From NCBI GenBank assembly GCA_031362725.1, contig JANLTC010000222.1, positions 1 to 64,000 on the forward strand: a stretch of 64,000 nt of DNA, written 5' to 3'. The stretch's first letter is position 1, and each line of letters opens with the position of its first letter. Below are positions 1 to 7,947 of the stretch, in pieces. The notes under the pieces are model-generated. The model had not been told where the DNA came from. It saw nothing but the letters and a program-made list of their open reading frames with translations, and made no database searches. The DNA comes from PR03 sp031362725. GTDB lineage: Bacteria; Myxococcota_A; UBA9160; PR03. The translations under genes were made by a program, and so were the position numbers.

Positions 1-189
1 CGTTTGTCAACATCATGTCGATATTTTTTATGAACCCCCAGACTCCGCCTTCTCTTTCCCGTGTCTTCGATGCTCGCCGGGTGGCCAGGGTCCGCGTCTC
101 GAATCGGGTAGGTCACCCTTCGACACGACCCGGAAGCGCAGATAGGCTGGCCCCGCGCGTGCCGCGTCCCGCGCAGGAGATCCCAGCCG

Positions 190-1209
190 ATGGCCAATTC
201 CCCGTCCGTGAACCAGCTCCAACATCTCGACCTCGAACTCGAGACCGTGCTCACCTCCTTCGACACGAACTACGTCTGGAACTACGGGAGCGTGAAGGAG
301 GGCCTTCTCGATCTCTACGAGAAGGCCAAGCGAGACCAGTGGAACGGCACGACCCAGCTCGCCTGGGACACCCAGGTCGACCCCGAAGGCGACATCATCC
401 CGCCCGCGATCAACCCGCTCGCCGACTACGCGCCGTTCAAGAAGCTCAACGAGAAGGAGCGCGCGCGTTTGCGTCACGCGCAGATCTCGTTGCAGCTCTC
501 GCAGTTCCTACACGGGGAGCAAGGGGCGTTGATCGTCGCGTCGCAGCTCGTCGGCGGCGTCCCCTGGATGGACGCGAAGTACTACGCCGGCACCCAGACG
601 ATGGACGAGGCACGTCACGTCGAGGTGTTCAGTCGCTACCTGCACGAGAAGCTCGAATGGGAGTGGCCGATCAATGCGAGCCTCAAGGAACTGCTCGACG
701 CGACCATCAAGGACAGCCGGTGGGACTTCAAATACCTCGGCATGCAGATCATCATCGAAGGGCTCGCGATGGCGGCCTTCGGCAATCTCTATCAGCTTGC
801 ACAGGAGCCGCTGCTGAAGGATTTGCTGAAGTACGTGATGAAGGATGAGTCGCGCCATGTCGCCTTCGGCGTGCTTTCGCTGCGTGACTACTACAACGAC
901 ATGCCCGCGAACGAGATCAAGGATCGCGAGGATTTCATCATCTACGCCTGCGAGCTGATGCGAAACCGCTTGATCGGCGACGACATTGCCAATGCGATGG
1001 GATGGAATGCCGCTGACGTGCGCGAGACGGTCCTCGCGGCGCCGGCCGCCCAGATGTTCCGCAAAATGCTGTTCATGCGGATCGTGCCGAACCTGAAGAA
1101 GCTCGGACTGCTGACGCAGCGAGTGCGCGAGGCGTTCGATCGGCTCGGCATCCTGCAGTTCGAGGACTACGACTCGGAGGAAGCGGACCGCCGGCTCGGT
1201 TTCCTCTGA
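190..1209 (+). CDS. Ferritin-like diiron carboxylate protein, putative oxygenase
   Basis: The 339-residue protein has the repeated metal-binding pattern of four-helix-bundle diiron enzymes. E110 (HGEQ) and E140/H143 (DEARH) form the first half; E190 (IIIEG) and E220/H223 (DESRH) form the second. This is the complete six-ligand set of the ferritin-like/R2 oxidase superfamily, so an O2-activating diiron site is well supported. The substrate is not evident; relatives include R2-like oxidases, fatty-acyl oxygenases and AurF-type N-oxygenases. There is no signal peptide or membrane helix, so it should be cytoplasmic. The ATG start is preceded by AGGAGA about ten bases upstream. It is monocistronic and converges on the DksA-like gene. 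The first 35 bases of the window are AT-rich and may hold its promoter, but no clean -35/-10 pair is visible. Confidence 0.85.
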   Translation: MANSPSVNQLQHLDLELETVLTSFDTNYVWNYGSVKEGLLDLYEKAKRDQWNGTTQLAWDTQVDPEGDIIPPAINPLADYAPFKKLNEKERARLRHAQISLQLSQFLHGEQGALIVASQLVGGVPWMDAKYYAGTQTMDEARHVEVFSRYLHEKLEWEWPINASLKELLDATIKDSRWDFKYLGMQIIIEGLAMAAFGNLYQLAQEPLLKDLLKYVMKDESRHVAFGVLSLRDYYNDMPANEIKDREDFIIYACELMRNRLIGDDIANAMGWNAADVRETVLAAPAAQMFRKMLFMRIVPNLKKLGLLTQRVREAFDRLGILQFEDYDSEEADRRLGFL

Positions 1210-1252
1210 TCGTCCGCTCGCGCGCGCGTCGAAACAGTACGCGCGGCGGGAC

Positions 1253-1579
1253 TCAGCCGGCGCAGCCCACGCATTCGAGAGCCGTCGGCAGCACGCGCAG
1301 CCGCGCTGGCGCGATCGCCTCGCCACAGCGACGACAAACTCCGTAATTGCCTTGCTCGATGCGACCGAGCGCAGCGCGGATCGCGTCGAGCTCGCGACGG
1401 CCCGCTTCGTCGAGCGCGCCGAGCACTTCCTCGCCCTCGCGTTGCGTAGCCTGCTCTTCGAAGTCGTGCTCGAGGGGATCCGACTCGTGGCGTAGATCGC
1501 CGCTGATGCGACCGACACGCGCTTCGATCACCGTCAGGCGTTCCATCAGCTGCTGCTTCAGATCGGCATGGCCGGTCAT
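1253..1579 (-). CDS. DksA/TraR-type C4 zinc-finger protein
   Basis: This 108-residue protein has an acidic helical N-terminal part (HESDPLEHDFEEQATQRE region, residues 31-48) and a C-terminal four-cysteine zinc finger, C82-x2-C85 and C103-x2-C106. That is the layout of the DksA/TraR family, which inserts a coiled coil into the secondary channel of RNA polymerase to modulate initiation. It is shorter than E. coli DksA (151 aa), so it is a DksA-like paralogue rather than certain DksA. The ATG at 1579 is chosen because AGGGAGGG lies eight bases upstream; longer versions add low-complexity arginine-rich sequence. It converges with the diiron gene across a 43-base gap. Confidence 0.85.
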   Translation of the reverse strand: MTGHADLKQQLMERLTVIEARVGRISGDLRHESDPLEHDFEEQATQREGEEVLGALDEAGRRELDAIRAALGRIEQGNYGVCRRCGEAIAPARLRVLPTALECVGCAG

Positions 1580-1981
1580 CGTCGTTCCCTCCCTCGCGGT
1601 GGCGAAGCGCCATCGGTAGATCACTTCAGCGCGTTGCGCGAGCCTATCAGAGACAGAGTGCGACGACCGAAGACGGCGAGCCGACTTTGTCGACCCCGTC
1701 TCACGACCGGCCGCTGCGCAGCCTCGTCGGCGCGTCGAGCCGCTTCGTGTGCGAACTGGCGCATCCCGAGAAAGCCTGGTTCGCCCATTCCCCGGGACCG
1801 AGCGGCGAGCCCGGGTCGGCATGCCAGCAAGGTGCTCGGCGCCGTGGTCGCGCTTCGAGCGGTTTCCGTCTGCGCTGGGTCGGCCGGAGCAAGTACCGAC
1901 GCCGCCGAACGTGTCGTGCTCGGTTCCCCCAATCGCGGCCAGGCGCTGCGACGGCTAGTGCAGCTGCCCGATCGCGATCGA
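1580..1981. other. 402-base stretch with no supported gene
   Basis: Open frames here on either strand are arginine/serine/proline-rich out-of-frame translations without a ribosome binding site or recognisable motif. The right part lies downstream of the secreted-protein gene and the left part upstream of the DksA-like gene, so it should hold the DksA-like promoter. I see no convincing -35/-10 pair, terminator or repeat. Confidence 0.4.
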
Positions 1982-2683
1982 TCAGTGCGCGGCCGCGAAG
2001 TCCTCGCTGGCGCGCGGGGCATCCGCTCGCTCCGAGAAGATCGCTTCGCCAAGTGGGGAGAAAGTGCGTGCTGCCGCCCCCATCGCGCGCGCAACGATCG
2101 ATCCCACCGCGTTCACGTACCCGGTGCGGGAGTCGTAGCGGACGGGTGCAATGAGCGTGCAGCCGTGCTCTGCGCGCTCGCAGAACGGAAATACCAGCTG
2201 GCCGAGTGTGTGACGCACCGCTTTGTATCCGACAGCAGACCGTGTCGTCATCTCGGCCTCGAAGGGAAGATCCACGTCCGAGCCGAGAACGCCGAACTCG
2301 AGTCGCCGGATCAGCGTCCCGCGCAGCCGCGCCGAGAGCACGTCACCCGAAGACGCATCGAAGATCCACACGAAATCGCTGAAGCTTCCCGTGCGAAGCC
2401 GATGCCCCTCGAACCAACCGGTCTCGAGCGTCGGCCCGGCAATCGTCACGCGGGCCCTGTTGCTGGCGCCGCCGGGTTCGAACCATGCCGGCAGCGCGGC
2501 CGTATACTGCGTCGCGAGTTGCCCGGGCTGGTCCAACGGCGAGTTCTCGAAGCGCACCGAGATCCAACGCGGCTGCGGATCCCGCAGTTCCATCGGCTCG
2601 TCCGCGCGCGCGGTGGCATCGACGACCAGGATCACCGCGAGCATTGCGATCGCCGAACGTGCAACGGCCGAGAGACGCGCCAT
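1982..2683 (-). CDS. Secreted protein of unknown function
   Basis: This 233-residue protein begins with a clear Sec signal peptide: basic MARLSAVAR, a hydrophobic core at residues 10-23, and an ARA-DE cleavage site near residue 28. The mature part (about 205 aa) alternates polar and hydrophobic residues like a beta-rich periplasmic or outer-membrane-associated domain, with two cysteines in the C-terminal half that could form a disulphide. No family was recognised. The ATG at 2683 is chosen because GGAGG sits five bases upstream and it starts exactly at the signal peptide. It is divergent from the amidohydrolase gene at 2792, and the 108-base intergenic region contains a short dyad that may control both. 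Confidence 0.7.
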   Translation of the reverse strand: MARLSAVARSAIAMLAVILVVDATARADEPMELRDPQPRWISVRFENSPLDQPGQLATQYTAALPAWFEPGGASNRARVTIAGPTLETGWFEGHRLRTGSFSDFVWIFDASSGDVLSARLRGTLIRRLEFGVLGSDVDLPFEAEMTTRSAVGYKAVRHTLGQLVFPFCERAEHGCTLIAPVRYDSRTGYVNAVGSIVARAMGAAARTFSPLGEAIFSERADAPRASEDFAAAH

Positions 2684-2737
2684 ACCGCCTCCGACCTCGT
2701 CACCACCCTCGCCCATCCTACTCGATGAGCCTCGCTT

Positions 2738-2752
2738 TTTGACAAATTTTGT
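2738..2752. promoter_or_regulatory. TTTGACAAA/ACAAATTTTGT dyad between divergent genes
   Basis: An AT-rich patch in otherwise G+C-rich DNA contains the palindrome TTTG-A-CAAA overlapping the near-palindrome ACAAATTTTGT. TTGACA at 2739-2744 is a perfect -35 hexamer for the plus-strand gene, though no good -10 lies 16-18 bases on. In the other direction TTGTCA with TAGGAT 19 bases downstream could serve the secreted-protein gene. The dyad placed between two divergent starts suggests an operator, but no matching regulator is in the window. Confidence 0.35.
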
Positions 2753-2791
2753 GTGGTACCGTGCGCGCCCAACAGCTCTTGGAGACACACC

Positions 2792-4510
2792 ATGCACGAT
2801 CTCGTGATCCGCGGTGGCACCCTGGTCGACGGCACCGGAGCTCCCGCGCGCAGCGGCGACCTCGCGATCGACGGCGATCGCATCACGACCGCGACCGGCA
2901 AGGCGGGCGCAGCTCGTCGCGAGATCGATGCGTCGGGCCTGCTGGTTACACCCGGCTGGGTCGACATCCACACCCACTACGACGGCCAGGTCACCTGGGA
3001 TCCGTACCTGACACCTTCGTCCTGGCATGGCGTGACCACGCTGGTGATGGGCAACTGCGGCGTCGGATTCGCGCCCGCACGGCGCGACCGCCACGAGTGG
3101 CTGATCGGACTGATGGAAGGCGTCGAGGACATTCCGGGCGCCGCACTCGCAGAAGGCATCCAGTGGGACTGGGAGACCTTCCCCGAGTATCTCGACGCGA
3201 TCGGGCGCATGCCGCGCGCGATCGACGTCGCGACGCAGGTTCCGCACGGCGCGGTGCGCGGGTACGTGATGGGTGAGCGCGGTGCGAGGAACGAGAAGCC
3301 GACCGCGGACGACATCGCGCAGATGGCCGAACTCGTGCGCGAAGGTCTCGCCGCCGGTGCGCTCGGGTTCTCAACCTCGCGCACGCTGCTGCACCGCGCG
3401 ATCGACGGGGAGCCGGTCCCCGGCACCTTCGCGGGCGAAGAGGAGCTGCTCGGCATCGGTCGAGCGCTCGGGCAGGTGGGTCACGGCGTCTTCGAAATGG
3501 CGAGCGATCTCACCCCCGAGAGCGACGAATTCTCCTGGATGGAGAAGTTCGCTGCATCGACGGGGCGCCCGATCACGTTCGCGTGTCTTCAGAACGACCT
3601 CAATCCGGATCAGTGGCAGCGCCTGCTGCATTTCGCGGAGCGCTGCGCTGCGCGCGGCGCGCGCGTGGTGCCGCAGGTCGCGGGTCGGCCCACCGGCCTG
3701 CTGCTCGGTCTCGAGAGCAGCTTCCATCCGTTCAGCACCTATCCGAGCTACGCCGAGATCGCGGGACTGCCGCTTGCCGAGCGCGTGCGCCGAATGCGCG
3801 ACCCGGCCTTGCGTGCGCGCATCCTTGCCGAAACGCCGAACCATTCGATGCCGGTTGCGGTCTACATCGCGGCGAGCTTCCACAAGCTGTTCCCGCTCGG
3901 CGACCCGCCGGACTACGAGCCGGGACCCGAGAGGAGCGTCAAGGCGATCGCCGAGCGAGAGGGCCGTTCGCCGCAGGAAGTCGCGTATGACCTCCTACTC
4001 GCGCGCGACGGCAAGGAGCTGCTGTACTTCCCGCTGCTCGGCTACACGCACGGCAACTTCGACGACATGCGCACGATGCTGATGCATCCCCAGACGGTGC
4101 TCGGCCTGTCGGATGGCGGCGCACACTGCGGGATCATCTGCGACGCGAGCCTGCCGACCTACATGCTCACGCACTGGGTACGCGACCGCAGCCGCGGCGA
4201 GCGGATCGCGCTCGAGCAGGTGGTACGGATGCAGACTCGCAACACCGCCGCGTTGTTCGGCTTGGGCGACCGCGGCGCGCTCACGCCCGGACTGCGCGCA
4301 GACGTCAACGTGATCGACTTCGAGAATCTGCGCATCGCGCCGCCGGAGGTCGTCTTCGACCTGCCGGCGAACGGTCGTCGGATGGTGCAGCACGCCAGCG
4401 GTTACCGGATGACGATCCAGAGTGGCCAGGCGATCTACGAAGACGGAGAGCCCACCGGAACGCTGCCGGGCAAGCTGCTGCGCGGCCCGCAGCCCGGTTC
4501 GGCGGCGTAG
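2792..4510 (+). CDS. N-acyl-D-amino-acid deacylase-type amidohydrolase
   Basis: This 572-residue member of the amidohydrolase (TIM-barrel metal hydrolase) superfamily opens with the small beta domain (DLVIRGGTLVDGTG) and then the metal motif D58-I-H60-T-H62-Y-D-G-Q. N88-C89-G90 matches the NCG whose cysteine bridges or binds zinc in D-aminoacylases. The terminal metal/catalytic aspartate is D441 in GLSDGGAH, with H445 following. Known members hydrolyse N-acyl-D-amino acids to D-amino acid plus carboxylate; many bacterial paralogues are untested. No export signal is present. The ATG at 2792 has GGAG nine bases upstream; an in-frame GTG 39 bases earlier lacks one. A second amidohydrolase follows after seven bases, suggesting an operon. 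Confidence 0.88.
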   Translation: MHDLVIRGGTLVDGTGAPARSGDLAIDGDRITTATGKAGAARREIDASGLLVTPGWVDIHTHYDGQVTWDPYLTPSSWHGVTTLVMGNCGVGFAPARRDRHEWLIGLMEGVEDIPGAALAEGIQWDWETFPEYLDAIGRMPRAIDVATQVPHGAVRGYVMGERGARNEKPTADDIAQMAELVREGLAAGALGFSTSRTLLHRAIDGEPVPGTFAGEEELLGIGRALGQVGHGVFEMASDLTPESDEFSWMEKFAASTGRPITFACLQNDLNPDQWQRLLHFAERCAARGARVVPQVAGRPTGLLLGLESSFHPFSTYPSYAEIAGLPLAERVRRMRDPALRARILAETPNHSMPVAVYIAASFHKLFPLGDPPDYEPGPERSVKAIAEREGRSPQEVAYDLLLARDGKELLYFPLLGYTHGNFDDMRTMLMHPQTVLGLSDGGAHCGIICDASLPTYMLTHWVRDRSRGERIALEQVVRMQTRNTAALFGLGDRGALTPGLRADVNVIDFENLRIAPPEVVFDLPANGRRMVQHASGYRMTIQSGQAIYEDGEPTGTLPGKLLRGPQPGSAA

Positions 4511-4517
4511 AACGGTT

Positions 4518-5750
4518 TTGCGCGATCCCCGTCTCGATCGGCGCGGCTTCGCGAAGCTCGCGTTGGGTTCGCTCGCCTCGCTCTGGGCCGCTCCCGGTTG
4601 CGGTTCCGGACTCGAGTACACCGACGCGGATCGCGACGCGCTCGATCGCCAACGTCGAGTGGAGACCGAGCGCACCGGCAAGGGTCCGCTCGGCCCGCTG
4701 CGCTACCGGGGCTATCGCGGACTCGCCGACCTTCCCTACTTCGATCTGGCGCCGGACGGCACGTTGCAGCTCGCGATCGACATTCCGCCCGCGATCGACC
4801 TGCATACGCACTTTGGCATCGCGCTGCTGCTCGCTCCGGCCATCGACCTCGCCGCGCGTACACCGCGCACCGAGTACTACCTCGATTGCGACGGCAGCGA
4901 CCCCGGCTGCGACCTCGACCTCGACGTCTACCAGAACGCGAACTTCTCGGAAGCTGCCCACGCCGCGCTGACCGCGCAGATGCGCGACCAGCTGCTGCCC
5001 TGGGGTGGCAGCGCGGCGCGCACGCACACGCTTGCCAACCTGCTCGCCGAGTTGGATGCGATGAAATTCCAGCGCGCCGCGGTGCTCGGCATGGCGATCG
5101 GCCTGCCGTTCGGCGATCACCTGACCGCGCAGTGGATGGACGCGATCGTTGCTTCGCCCGCTCGCGATCGCTTCGTTCCGTTCGCGTCCGTGCACCCGCG
5201 CGACTCGGGTTGGCGCGCGAAACTCGCCGCGTTCGCGGCGCGCGGCGCGCGCGGCGTGAAGCTGCATCCGGAGATGATGCGCTTCGCCCCGGACGATCCC
5301 GAGGCGATGCAGATCTATGCCGAATGCGAGCGACTCGGCCTGCCGGTGATCTTTCACGCCGGCCGCTCGGGCATCGAGCCCGAGTCGATCCGCCCCTACG
5401 CGTTGATCCGTCACTACGTTCCTGCGATCGCGGCCTACCCGCGCGTGCAGTTCCTACTCGGCCATGCCGGCGCGCGCGATGTCGATGACGCACTTGCCGC
5501 TGCACGACAGTACCCGAACGTGTGGCTCGAAATCGCCTGCCAGGGTGCGACGCAGCTCGGTTCGTTGATGGACGCAATCGGCTCGGAGCGGCTGCTCTTC
5601 GGCAGCGACTGGCCGTTCTATCCGCTTGCCGCGACGCTTGCGAAGGTATTGCTCGTCACCGAAGGCAAACCCGAGGCGCGCGCTGCGATCCTCGGCGCCA
5701 ACGCCGAGCGGATGTTCGCGACCGCTGCCGCGACGCGCGTGCCGGGCTGA
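4518..5750 (+). CDS. Tat-exported amidohydrolase (Amidohydro_2 type)
   Basis: The 410-residue product has a twin-arginine signal, R8-R9-G-F followed by a hydrophobic stretch (residues 12-25) ending at A-P-G-C28, so it may become a Tat-exported lipoprotein. The mature part is a TIM-barrel metal hydrolase: H96-x-H98 (DLHTHF), K248-L-H250, H280 (IFHAGRSG), H316 (LLGHAG) and D364 (FGSDWPF), the usual metal and catalytic set. A TTG start at 4518 is inferred; it is the only codon placing the RR motif correctly, and it lies seven bases after the stop of the cytoplasmic amidohydrolase, implying translational coupling. The substrate is unknown. The pairing suggests exported and cytoplasmic steps in degrading an acylated or amidated compound. 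Confidence 0.8.
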   Translation: MRDPRLDRRGFAKLALGSLASLWAAPGCGSGLEYTDADRDALDRQRRVETERTGKGPLGPLRYRGYRGLADLPYFDLAPDGTLQLAIDIPPAIDLHTHFGIALLLAPAIDLAARTPRTEYYLDCDGSDPGCDLDLDVYQNANFSEAAHAALTAQMRDQLLPWGGSAARTHTLANLLAELDAMKFQRAAVLGMAIGLPFGDHLTAQWMDAIVASPARDRFVPFASVHPRDSGWRAKLAAFAARGARGVKLHPEMMRFAPDDPEAMQIYAECERLGLPVIFHAGRSGIEPESIRPYALIRHYVPAIAAYPRVQFLLGHAGARDVDDALAAARQYPNVWLEIACQGATQLGSLMDAIGSERLLFGSDWPFYPLAATLAKVLLVTEGKPEARAAILGANAERMFATAAATRVPG

Positions 5751-5760
5751 TCGCGCGCGC

Positions 5761-7287
5761 TCAGGGCGGCGCGAGCGCGGCGAGCAGCGGCTGCATGCTG
5801 CGCGACCAATCGAGGCGCGGTCGGTAGTGCTGGAACAGGCCGCCTAGCGATCCGAACACGCGCGCCAGCATCGCGAACTCCTCGGGAATGCGAGTCACCG
5901 GATCGTCGCGCGTGGCGTCGAGCAGCGCGCGCGCTTGCGTGGCGAGTTCCTGCTGATCGAGCCACGGCACGCCGCCGCCATCGAGCGCGGCCTGGCGCAA
6001 CGCGCCGAGCATGGCGTCGGCGAAGTGCAGCAACGTGTCGGGCCGGCCGCTTGCGGTGCGAAAGCCCAGCTCGGTCAGCAATGCGGCGACGCGCGCCACG
6101 TCGCCGCCGAGGAACGCGATCAGCAGCTGCGCGTATTGCCGTCGTGCAATCGGGGACAGCTCGCGCGCGCAACCGAAGTCGAGCAGCACCAGCGTGCCGT
6201 CGTCCGCGACGAGCAGATTGCCGGGATGCGGATCCGCCTGGAACACGCCGGCCTCGAGCACCTGCCGCGTATACGCCTCGAGCACCAGGCCGAGCGTTTC
6301 GTCGATGCGTTCTCCGGCTTCCGTGTCGCCCGCGTCGCGCTGCGCGCGCCACTCGTCGAGGGCGAGCGTGATGCGGCGACCCTCCATGAACGAGCTGGTG
6401 AGCACGCGCGGGCCGCAGAGTTCGTGGAGCGGTCGCGGCACCGCGATTCGGGGATGCGACGCGAAGAAATCAGCGAGACGCTGCTGGACGTCGGCCTCGC
6501 GCGCGAACTCGGTCTCGGCGCCGATACTGGCGCGCACCTCGCTGACGATCGTGTCGTAGTCGAGCGTCGGGAGCGCCGACCGCATCGACGCGATGAACGT
6601 CGCGAGCAGATCGAGATCGAGCGCGAGCATCGCCTCGATACCCGGGCGCTGCACCTTCACGGCCACATCGCGGCCGTCGCGCGTACGCGCACGGTGTACC
6701 TGCGCGATGCTGGCCGCCGCGACCGCTTCGGGATCGAATGCGGCGAACACTTGGTCCAGCCGCGCTCCGAGATCGTGCTCGAGGATCTCCCGAACGTCGG
6801 GCCAGGCGGCCGGCGGCACGCCGTCCTGGAGTCGCGCGAGTTCCTGCGACCAGATGTCCGGGAGCAGATCGAGTCGCGACGAGAGCAGCTGGCCGACCTT
6901 CAGGAACGCACCGCCGTGGCGCACGCTCGCCTCGACGAAGCGCCGCGCATTGCGGGCATGCAGCGCTTCGAGCTGCGCGTGGGCGCTGCGCTCCGGCAGG
7001 AATGCCGACTGGATCGCCTGCAGCCGATAGCTCGCGGCGATCTGCGCGAGCAGCCAGCCGACGCCCGCCGCGCGGCCACCGCGTGTCGGCCAACGCTCGA
7101 CCTCGGCGCCGAGCGCGCGCGCGTCGTCTGCGAGCGCGACGCAGTCTTTGCGCACGGTCTGGCCGAACGCGACGAAGCGCTCGGCGATCCCGCGCAGTTC
7201 CCACGCGGTCTCCTCGATTCCCGACACCAGATCGTCGAGCGTCGCGAACCAGCCCCGCGACGCTGCACGGCGAGCCGTCGCGACCAT
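5761..7287 (-). CDS. UbiB/ABC1/AarF-family atypical kinase
   Basis: This 508-residue protein shows the whole UbiB signature: the KxGQ extension K130-V-G-Q133, the alanine-rich loop replacing the P-loop (AASIAQVH, residues 191-198), the lysine K211 in VKVQRPG, D352 in ADPHPGN and D370-F-G372. UbiB-like proteins are atypical kinases/ATPases supporting quinone or other isoprenoid-lipid metabolism. About 100 helical residues precede the kinase core. No clear C-terminal membrane pair is evident, unlike E. coli UbiB. The ATG at 7287 overlaps the stop of the upstream gene by one base (TGATG), so translation is coupled. A second, more divergent paralogue lies at 49.2-50.9 kb. Confidence 0.85.
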   Translation of the reverse strand: MVATARRAASRGWFATLDDLVSGIEETAWELRGIAERFVAFGQTVRKDCVALADDARALGAEVERWPTRGGRAAGVGWLLAQIAASYRLQAIQSAFLPERSAHAQLEALHARNARRFVEASVRHGGAFLKVGQLLSSRLDLLPDIWSQELARLQDGVPPAAWPDVREILEHDLGARLDQVFAAFDPEAVAAASIAQVHRARTRDGRDVAVKVQRPGIEAMLALDLDLLATFIASMRSALPTLDYDTIVSEVRASIGAETEFAREADVQQRLADFFASHPRIAVPRPLHELCGPRVLTSSFMEGRRITLALDEWRAQRDAGDTEAGERIDETLGLVLEAYTRQVLEAGVFQADPHPGNLLVADDGTLVLLDFGCARELSPIARRQYAQLLIAFLGGDVARVAALLTELGFRTASGRPDTLLHFADAMLGALRQAALDGGGVPWLDQQELATQARALLDATRDDPVTRIPEEFAMLARVFGSLGGLFQHYRPRLDWSRSMQPLLAALAPP

Positions 7288-7838
7288 CAAAGCGACTCGC
7301 CGCACGCGGCGCAGAGCCACACGCGCGCGCTGCTCGGCTCATCCGAGAGACCGACGAAGCCGTCACTGCCGCGCGTCAGCGGCGTCGTGCAGCGCGCGCA
7401 GCGCGCGGGACGATTCAGCGTCACGCGATTCCACGCATAGACATGCGGGAGCGCTCCGGCGTCGTCGCTTGCCGGTTGCGGATCCACCGCCGCGGCGGGC
7501 GCGGCATCGCGTTCCGCTGCCTCGGTGGCGCGCGACGCCGCCTCGTCGCCCAGTGGTTCCACGACTGCCTCGCGTACCGCGTCGGCGACGCGACGCGCGT
7601 CGCGACCCACGCGGCGCGCGAGTTCGACCGACTCGGTCACGATCTCGTCGACGTTTGCGACCACGTCGTCGACGAGCTGAAAGGTGTCTTCGAGGATGTT
7701 GCGAATCAGATGGGACACGCTGAGCCGCCTTTTGTGCGCTTCGCGCTTTAGGGTGGATTCGAGGTCCCGGGGCACGCGCGTCTGGATCAGGCGATCCTTG
7801 CGCCGCTGCTCGCGGAGCCGCTCGCGTTCATCGTCCAT
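7287..7838 (-). CDS. Ribbon-helix-helix / zinc-ribbon protein upstream of UbiB
   Basis: The 183-residue protein has three parts. Residues 1-45 look like a ribbon-helix-helix (Arc/MetJ-type) DNA-binding unit, with RVPRDLESTLKREA followed by a second helix. The middle is helical and then Ala/Asp-rich. The C terminus carries C-A-R-C and C-A-A-C-G pairs that should form a zinc ribbon. I know no named family for this combination. The ATG at 7838 is chosen because GGAGG lies six bases upstream. The gene is translationally coupled to the UbiB-like kinase. The promoter upstream contains a palindrome between -35 and -10, fitting autorepression by the RHH domain; that is inference. Confidence 0.7.
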   Translation of the reverse strand: MDDERERLREQRRKDRLIQTRVPRDLESTLKREAHKRRLSVSHLIRNILEDTFQLVDDVVANVDEIVTESVELARRVGRDARRVADAVREAVVEPLGDEAASRATEAAERDAAPAAAVDPQPASDDAGALPHVYAWNRVTLNRPARCARCTTPLTRGSDGFVGLSDEPSSARVWLCAACGESL

Positions 7839-7866
7839 GGCTGCCTCCGGTTCCCCGACCAGCGGC

Positions 7867-7895
7867 AACTTACGTTGTATTACAAACGATGACAA
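7867..7895 (-). promoter_or_regulatory. Sigma-70-type promoter with palindromic spacer
   Basis: On the minus strand TTGTCA (7890-7895) is separated by exactly 17 bases from TAAGTT (7867-7872), ending 28 bases before the ATG of the RHH/zinc-ribbon gene. The spacer contains the 11-base palindrome TTGTA-T-TACAA (7875-7885), well placed for a small repressor to block RNA polymerase. The low G+C here contrasts with the surrounding DNA. Confidence 0.55.
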
Positions 7896-7947
7896 TAGTC
7901 CCGGCGCGCTTTTCGACGCGCCCCGCCGAGGTGCCAGACCTCAGCGG

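Noticed and set aside
1224..1246. Hairpin CGCGCGT-N9-ACGCGCG between the convergent diiron and DksA-like genes
   Set aside because: No T-tract on either side and CG-repeat composition; not convincing as a rho-independent terminator.
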